In this document: one piece after another, positions 56,883 through 64,000 of the stretch
Numbering within the stretch: the first letter of the stretch is position 1
How the letters are laid out: each line of letters opens with the position of its first letter
DNA from: Quillaja saponaria
Lineage: Eukaryota; Streptophyta; Magnoliopsida; Fabales; Quillajaceae
DNA length: 64,000 nt
Direction: 5' to 3'
NCBI GenBank assembly: GCA_029379385.1
Contig: CM055618.1
Coordinates: 14,671,071 to 14,735,070, forward strand
Translations under genes and position numbers: made by a program
Notes under the pieces: model-generated
Told to the model about the DNA's origin: nothing
What the model saw: only the letters and a program-made list of their open reading frames with translations
Database searches by the model: none

Positions 56883-59800
56883 ATGGGAAGAGGGAAGATT
56901 GTGATCCAGAGAATCGATAATTCGACAAACAGGCAAGTGACTTTCTCAAAGAGGAGAAAGGGATTAATTAAGAAAGCAAAAGAGCTGGCAATTCTGTGTG
57001 ATGCAGAAGTTGGACTCGTTATATTCTCCAGCACTGGAAAGCTTTATGAATATGCAAGCACCTGCAAGTTAGTAATATTTTGCTCATCAATTATTGTTTT
57101 GGAATTTTATTGATAAATAACATATATGAATATAAATGATCTGAAAGAAATTTTAATACAAAAGCTTTCTGGTTCTTGACAATCGATCTTTCATTCGCAT
57201 CAGTTTGTAATTATAACGAAATTAAACAAGAAAATTATTGCATGACAGATACTAAGCAACACAAAATTAATTATTATTGGCATCTTCTTCAAATATTTCT
57301 TGAGTTTTGTTAGTTGCCAGCTATAATTAGAGATCAGGTTGACATTATTGGTTAAACTAAGTTAGCTACTTAATTTCCTAGAAAAAAGGAACGTTGTATA
57401 GTTTCCATATCAGTTTTTGATATGTTATGAAGAACCGCTGTTTGTCCAACTGAATTTTCTCAGAAAATAATTATTAACTTGTTTCCATAAATTGTCAACA
57501 AGTTATATCATCAAGTTTTGAATGGTCAATCGAGCAAGATGTTACACTTATGAGTTTACAAGCCTTATGAGTTTACACTTAAAGCATCAAGTAAGATGTT
57601 ACAAATAAATCATGAGCTTTCACCTAGCTAACACCTTAACTACTTGAGAGAAGTTTGACAAAGAATTTGGACCAAAACCAAAATATTCCACCTAACCCAT
57701 TTTCCAGCAAACCTGCAAAAAAAAAAAATTTTAAATTAAATTAAATTAATAACAAAACAAATCAAAACTTATCTCCATTTGTTTTAAAACCCTCTTGCTT
57801 TGATTCTTTAAATTTGTTTGGGTTGCTTTGGTTTTAATGTTCCTTTTGATCCTTTCTATTTCTTTGGTTTAATTTATTACATATGTCCCCAAAAGATGCT
57901 TTCCAATTTTAGAAAGATTTAGTAGAATTTTGTATGATTCCTATTTTACATACCCAGTTCAGTTATAAAACAATTCTCACAATCTTAAAACTCCAATGCA
58001 TGATGTAAAAACCGTACTTCTATTCCAGATGTCTAACCTGTACAGAATTTTTAGGGAAGGTGGAAACTAGGTAGCACACCTCTATTAGTGTATGTCCTTA
58101 ATTAGACCAATTTTCAAAATCTTCTACAAAGTTTATATACACTTTCAGACTTTCAGGAAGAACACAGGCTGACCACTTCTTCCTTTTCATGCATTCCTTG
58201 TTTATTTTGTGCTGCCAACTGCGCATGTCAAATAAACTTTGCTCCAATTATTGGAAGCTTCCAAAAGAAAATAAACAAAAGACAGCCAGTACCAATACTT
58301 CAACTAAGATAGAACATCTTGTTTTTCATGGTATGCAAAATGTAATGTTAAATTACAGGGATATAGAACTAAAGAAAATTTTCTTACTTGTAGCTAGACT
58401 TGAAATTCATAAACATAATTTCTTTAGGAAAGAAAAATCACTAAACAGAAACTAAGTGCATAGCTAAAAGTAGTATCTGACCTTCCCCTTCTCAATTTCA
58501 TAAATTATATCCTTATTTCCCCTGAATTGTACATGTGTTCTGACCCTTTTTTTTCTGCTTCTGAAAAAAAGAGAGATGCATTGTTAGGAATCTAACAAAA
58601 CCCCCAAACTGGGAAATTTATTTAAGCCAGTTCAAGGCTTGCAGCCACCAATTCACAGTCATCTAGTCAATGGTATATGCTTATAGTGAAACCAGTTCCT
58701 ACTTGTTGGATTCACTTGGAGTCTCTCTAAAAACTATGATTAATGCTAATTAATGTACTATGGAGAACTAGTTTCTCTATGTGAAAACTCACTCTATGGC
58801 CTCACAATCTTTTCTTTTTCCCTTTCCCATATGTATTTGAGTAATCCAAAAGTTAAATAGATTTATAGGAATATTCAAAACTGCAGTGAATAGGAGTCCA
58901 ATTATTTCAAGCTCACAAAACAATTACCTTTTTTCTTTTCTTTTCTTTTCTTTTTTCCTCTTGATGTCTATATTGACCCCAAAAAACATTAATTAGTATT
59001 ATTATAAGACATAAGATATGTTATATTTATATGGAAATACTTAAATAAGATATCTACTTAGTGGAAAAAGGGAAAAAGAAAAAAAAATCTTGAAAGAAAA
59101 TTTTATGTTTAAAGTAGGTGAGATATATCTAATTCAAAAGGGGGCATTATATTGACTAATAGCTAGGATTAATGATACTTGGACAACTGTTAGGAAATTC
59201 CGCAGTTAGTAGTAATTAAATTATGGAAGCAAGCCACTATAAACTTGTATTGCTTACCACTGAGATTAATCAAATGCATAGAGATGCAAAGCACCCATGG
59301 GAAAGACGATTACAATGCTTCAAAATGGAGCACTTGTTCACTTCGAGACATATAAAACCATTCCAGGCAGCTATCCCTTTGAGAGCAACCTGGTTAATTA
59401 GCTCATAAGAAAGCCAGAAACAAGCATCAAAGAAAGACAATTATGAAAATCAGCAAAGAACTCCAAGCGCAGAATCAACATTAATAGAGATGCAAACCTC
59501 CCCCCCCCAAAGAAAATAATAAAAAATATAATTGCAGTTCCATCTGAACTTCATAATTTCAGTCCTCTTCCATTAATGTTAGGTTTTAGAATACAACAAC
59601 CCCCTTTAGTTTAGAATATATTACATGAATATCCCTAGAATTCATAAATGCATAAGTGTGTTTGACAGTTATGCATCTTTATTAATTTGTGACTTACAAT
59701 AACTACTTCTACTTAGCATTGCATATAACTCTTCAAAATATGATAGTACTTTTATTGTCACCAGCATGAAGTCACTGATTGAAAGATATAAATACAAAGA

Positions 59801-62325
59801 GGAACATCAACAATTGCTGAATCCAGAATCAGAAGTTAAGGTATGCTCCATAAACCACTCTTCACCATTATCTCATTACTTCTGGGCTATGGCATTAACT
59901 GCCATAAAATTGAACTTTGGTTGATCACATTTGTCCACTAACTCTTTGCTAAATAGTTGCATATATAATAAGCCTGCAAGTAACATGACTTGAAATCCTG
60001 AGTGTTGTCTACAAATACTTAAATCCTAACCACATACTGATTTCTTGACAAAAAATATAACAATATTCCAGAATCCTGCTCTCCAAGTCAACCGAACTAT
60101 TTTTTTAATGAAATTATTGATGGAGAATGAAGAAATAAAATTGTCCCTTTTCAAGTAAAATACTTGTTGGTGCTGCATCAATTATGTGGCAGTGAAGAGG
60201 CGAAGGGCAAATAAGAATAGTCCTCTTTATGTGGGGATACAATGGCTATGCCTTTGCAAGAATAATAAAAAAAATTCCGCAGAAATTTGATGAAATGTTT
60301 AACATAGTATACTTCTATGATTATCCTTCTCTTACATCATAAGAAACCCTAAGAATTTGGGTTATTTCTAGAAATAAATCTATCTATTAACTTTAATTAT
60401 AAGAAACCATAGAAATTAAAAATAAAGAAGAAAAGCCTCGAATTCTTAAATAAACTGATTTAAGCTTTATTTTATTATTCCTTGACTGGTTTCCTCTCCC
60501 CTCGTGAGTCTTTTCCTCAGTTTTAGTTGCAGAATCTCATATTATCTACGACCAAGGTCAGTGTTAAGTCTTACAAGGTTTACTTAATTATGATAATTAA
60601 GCTTGATAAAAAGCTTAGTAAAATCCTAACCTTTGTTCTTTTGTAATTTGCTGTTGGACACTACAGGAGTTTTTTTTTTCCCCTTTTCCAGCTAGACAAA
60701 TTGGAGAAAATAATCCTTTTCTTCTTTTGCGTATACTTATTTTGTGTTATTTTACATGCTAGATTTGGCAAAGCGAGGCAGAAGTTTTAAGGCAGCAACT
60801 AAAGAACTTGCAAGAAAATCATCGGTATGGCCATCTATATTAACTTATTTAGTTTAGCATTTTAAAAAAAAAAATAAAGCTGGTAATGACCTCTAAGTTA
60901 GGATTAAGATTAGGATTATGAGTGTGCGAAAAACACAGCAACTCGGGCCCGACCCTCCCAAACCAGCCTGAAACCCAACTCTTCAAGAACCGAATTTAAA
61001 GTCGGTTTTTTTTTTTTTCTTTATTCTAGGTTGGGTGACTTTTTGTTTTAATTTTGGGTCGGGTGATCGAGTTGAAATTTTTTAACCTGGGTTAACCCAA
61101 CCCACCTGCCAGTATTATACCATACTATTTTTTATTTTTTATATGTAAATATTATATCTAAATATGAAATATATTTATATAAATATTGTATTTTAACTTA
61201 TTGTTAAATATGCATCTTTTAATTGTAATTTATAATGTTAAACATTTTTAATCTATATTTATTTAGTTAAAAAATTATATGTTAGTAATTATTTTTAATA
61301 TTTTGAACTTTAATATAGGCTAAAATAATTAACAATTAAAAAATTTTCAACAAATCTGACCTACCCGACTTATCCGAATTTTATACTAGGTGAAATTTTT
61401 TTCACCCGGCCACCCAACTTTCAAATTGTATATACACCCTCCAGTACAACTCAGTATTGGTTACCACACTACAGCAGTTAAAAACTACTGTCATATATTG
61501 AGTAACAGACTAGAATGTGGTAAAAGAAATTCAATGAAGAGGATAACCTTATCTATCTTACTAATCTCTGTTTTGTGGTTGATGTTTACATTCTGATAAC
61601 ACAGCCAATTACTGGGAGAACAGCTACATGGTTTGAGTGTCAAAGACCTACAGGATTTAGAGAATCAACTGGAGATGAGTCTTCAGGGTGTCCGTATGAA
61701 AAAGGTCAAATATCCAAGATATTTATACAATACACAAAATTTGATGTTTCTCTACTTTATTATTTGAAATAACAATGCTTATATAATCTCTTTACGGACC
61801 ATTAAAGTACATGAAAGAAATATAAAGCACTTCAATTTTTCTGCAGGAGCAAATTCTGACAGATGAAATCCAAGAGCTGAAACGAAAGGTCTTTCTCAAT
61901 GATTTTCTTTGCCAACATTATCTCTCAAAATTTATTTAAGCCATTATGCATGCTTTTTTATACAGGGCAACCTTATTCATCGAGAAAATATGGAACTATA
62001 TAAGGTAAATCTTATTCAACAAGAAAATATGCAACCGTATAAGGTATTCCAGCTTAGTTACTTAATGGCTTGACATCACTGAAATTACGTAAAATACAAT
62101 TACATTTTGTCGTGCTGTAAAATGTGAAACCACACTTTTCACCTTGTTTAATAATGGAGGTTTCTGCCTCAGGTTTATGGGACAACCAATGTGGTTGCAG
62201 CAAGTAGAAATACCTTCGCAACATGTGGTATCCATAGTGAAGAGGACTCAAGCGTCCCCGTCCATCTTCAACTAAGCCAACCTGAGCAACATACATATGA
62301 GACATCAGTCAGACTAACAAAGTGA
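56883..62325 (+). CDS. Type II (MIKC) MADS-box transcription factor, AGL17/ANR1 clade
   Basis: Seven coding exons: 56883-57067, 59765-59840, 60763-60824, 61605-61704, 61847-61888, 61966-62043 and 62173-62325. All introns are GT-AG, phases agree, and the total is 231 codons plus stop. The MADS domain (1-60) begins [13 protein letters not shown] and has [23 protein letters not shown], the form seen in AGL17. I region ~61-87; K-box ~88-170 (heptad Leu pattern; NGL-type block [25 protein letters not shown]). The C-terminal tail carries the clade motif LQLSQPEQ. Clade members include regulators of root responses to nitrate and of flowering. It would bind CArG boxes as dimers in the nucleus. Exon 6 contains an internal repeat with an alternative in-frame donor at 62005. 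The 2.7-kb first intron is a likely regulatory intron. The exact orthologue cannot be named. Confidence 0.93.
57068..59764 (+). other. Long first intron of the MADS gene
   Basis: 2697 bp, GT..AG. First introns of plant MIKC genes often carry regulatory elements. It contains a (TTTTC)n tract near 58928-58956 and a C9 run near 59502-59510. No gene is accepted inside it. Confidence 0.8.
60905..61445. mobile_element. Decayed hAT-type MITE in MADS intron 3
   Basis: Ends resemble loose inverted repeats (gagtgtgcgaaaa near 60919 and tatatacaccctc near 61428). The inside has complementary tracts rich in 'gggtcgggt' and 'acccgac', as in some plant hAT MITEs. No clear 8-bp duplication remains. Confidence 0.35.
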
Positions 62326-63518
62326 AGGTAAATTTTCCTTCTCCAGCTTAACATTTTAGCACTATATTGAACAGATATACATATGAAAATTTGCAGCATA
62401 CTACAACTACACAAGACAAGATGAAGATTGCGGACAATATTACTCTACTGGCTCAAAACAAAAACCCCAAGCATAGAAGAATACACTTCATGCAGAGAGA
62501 TGAGCTACAAACAAGCATAACAGCACAACATCCGTCTGATGTTTGTTCATGACGTTAAACTATAACTTAGTTGAACTTATCAGTTGACTGGATATTAATA
62601 TAATGTGGCATATTGAAAAAAAAAATTAAATAAAACAATGAGCACATGAACTTTCCAGCTCTAAATTTTTAGTTTTTGATATAAACAAGAAGATATTGTA
62701 GCACTAGCTTAGAAGAAAGATAGCAAACCAAACCCAAACACTTCTGTCTTGACCATATAACAGAATAAGGATACAATTAATGAAGATTCTACCAGATCGA
62801 AACTAAATGTTACAAAAGGCCAGAGACTTCCAATGCCTCTATTATTCTTTCTTTCCCCCATAATTGCACCACTTAGACACTTTCTATTTTAATCAGTACC
62901 AGAGACAGGATTCAGCCCCGTTCGATATAAAGGCTCTTTAGAATTAAATTTACCATTTATTCAACCAAAACACACATAAAGAATGTTTGGTTATGCTTTG
63001 AATTACTTCAAGTATCTTTGATCTTAAAAGCTCTTTTTTCCAAAGCCAACAAACGAAAAAGCACTTCTAGAAAGCAACCAAACACAACAATCATCTTCGC
63101 ACAATAAAGCTCTTTATTAGGAAGTGCTTCAATCTAATGCAATTCTATATCAAACATAGCCTTCCTTATCCATATCCATATCCACAAAGCAGAAACATTT
63201 GTATAGTACTACAGCAATACTAAAATATCAATGTTAATTCCATCCATAACTTTCCATATAATAACACCTCACAGATTTTGCTTCCACCTCAGCCATAATT
63301 GACAATTCCCCAGGGTAACCAACAAGACAAAGACATTTGTTACAGGGCATAACCTATGTATTCATTTAACAAGATACCATGCAAACTGAATTACCTTAAA
63401 ATTAATCCTACTTACAAATGAATCGATTGCAAACATATTAGAATACATGCAAAACTGAAGGACACAAATACATGAAAGCTAGGGCATGAATGATTGAAGG
63501 AGAAGATCTGATTCTTAC
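62326..63518. other. MADS 3' region and unassigned DNA
   Basis: Probably includes the MADS 3' UTR, possibly with a 3'-UTR intron at about 62328-62397 (ggtaaat..ttgcag), with an 'aaataaa' near 62624. The rest may be intron or UTR of the minus-strand gene starting at 63530. No coding exon is defined with confidence. Confidence 0.4.
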
Positions 63519-63530
63519 CTTGGCATCCAT
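63519..63530 (-). CDS. Possible first coding exon of a minus-strand gene
   Basis: The minus strand reads an ATG at 63530, four codons (Met-Asp-Ala-Lys) and then a strong donor, aag|gtaagaat. The upstream side (63.53-63.6 kb) could be a 5' UTR. No second exon is recognised, although a short stretch at about 63.25-63.32 kb could be read as PGELSIMAEVEAKS. Product unknown; it may be chance. Confidence 0.25.
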
Positions 63531-64000
63531 CGAAATTTCGTGAAAGTGAGGGAAATTACTTCGTCTGAGGGATAATTGGTGGAGGAGATTTAAATAAAAT
63601 TTAAAATTGGGTACGAATAAAATTTCTGAACAAAAAGGGAGGGAGTGAACTGATTACAATTCAACTAACATGGTTGGTTGGTTCAATTTTATTGGTTGCA
63701 TGGGCTTTATTGGTTGTAGAGCTTGATTTTGTTTCCTCAATCAATTTTGTTGGACTGAACAATTACAAATTTTAAAATCATTAACTCCACGTAATTATTA
63801 CATTTACTTTTCGAAAATTTAAGACTTATTTATTATTTTCATATGCGACATTATTTTTTCTATTTTCATCCTTGAAGATTTAATTTTTCTCTAATCAGAC
63901 TTTTAATCAACCCAAATTTCTTAAATTTTTCTCTAATCAGAATTTTAATCAACCCAAATTTCTTAAATTTCGATGGAACATAACATAATTAGTTTTTATG
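63531..64000. other. AT-rich terminal region
   Basis: No gene is seen. It would be the promoter side of the putative minus-strand gene. A short direct repeat (ctctaatcagacttttaatcaaccc / ...aatcagaattttaatcaaccc) lies at about 63889-63965. Confidence 0.45.

Noticed and set aside
58189..58455. Independent gene in MADS intron 1
   Set aside because: An 88-codon frame without domain or splice context, within an intron of the supported gene.

Overview
This is AT-rich nuclear DNA from a flowering plant, almost certainly a eudicot. The evidence is a split plant MADS-box gene, intronless L-type lectin receptor kinases (LecRKs), and plant-type Copia, MULE, SINE and MITE elements. The species cannot be named from the sequence.

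Region 1 (1-3.2 kb) has no intact gene. It holds a degenerate ~21-bp minisatellite (about 1.36-2.1 kb) flanked by two copies of a ~150-bp direct repeat, and a scrap that resembles an RNase H domain.

Region 2 (3.2-53.6 kb) is an expanded and heavily decayed lectin cluster. It reads as repeated rounds of one four-gene unit: two small secreted legume-type lectins on the minus strand (called a and b here), a divergent small lectin on the plus strand (c), and a LecRK on the minus strand (K). Only three members are clearly intact: lectin a1 (3274-4110), K4 (27582-29510) and K5 (39496-41430). The others carry stops, frameshifts, internal deletions or truncations, or are reduced to scraps: b1, c1, K1, K2, b3, c3, K3, b4, c4, a5, b5, a6, the a7 tail, b6, c6, a K6 fragment, b7, K7, K8. 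Transposable elements have landed in the cluster repeatedly. A complete but dead Copia element sits in lectin c3 (16019-20990). Two more fragments of Copia elements lie at 5785-7042 and 21.1-21.47 kb. A 4.2-kb MULE with ~170-bp terminal inverted repeats and a 10-bp target duplication lies at 43617-47855, next to a LecRK fragment. A tRNA-derived SINE sits in lectin c4. The presumed b/c divergent promoters carry 1-5 copies of a ~127-bp repeat.

Region 3 (53.7-64 kb) contains a Tourist-like MITE (54025-54467) and a seven-coding-exon MADS-box gene of the AGL17/ANR1 clade (56883-62325, 231 codons). A possible first exon of a minus-strand gene lies near 63.5 kb.

Functionally, the intact LecRKs would sit at the plasma membrane, with the lectin domain outside and a Ser/Thr kinase inside. 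The small lectins are predicted to be secreted. One family therefore supplies both soluble and receptor-bound lectin domains from one locus, which suggests decoy, co-receptor or ligand-sharing roles. That is inference, not something the sequence proves.
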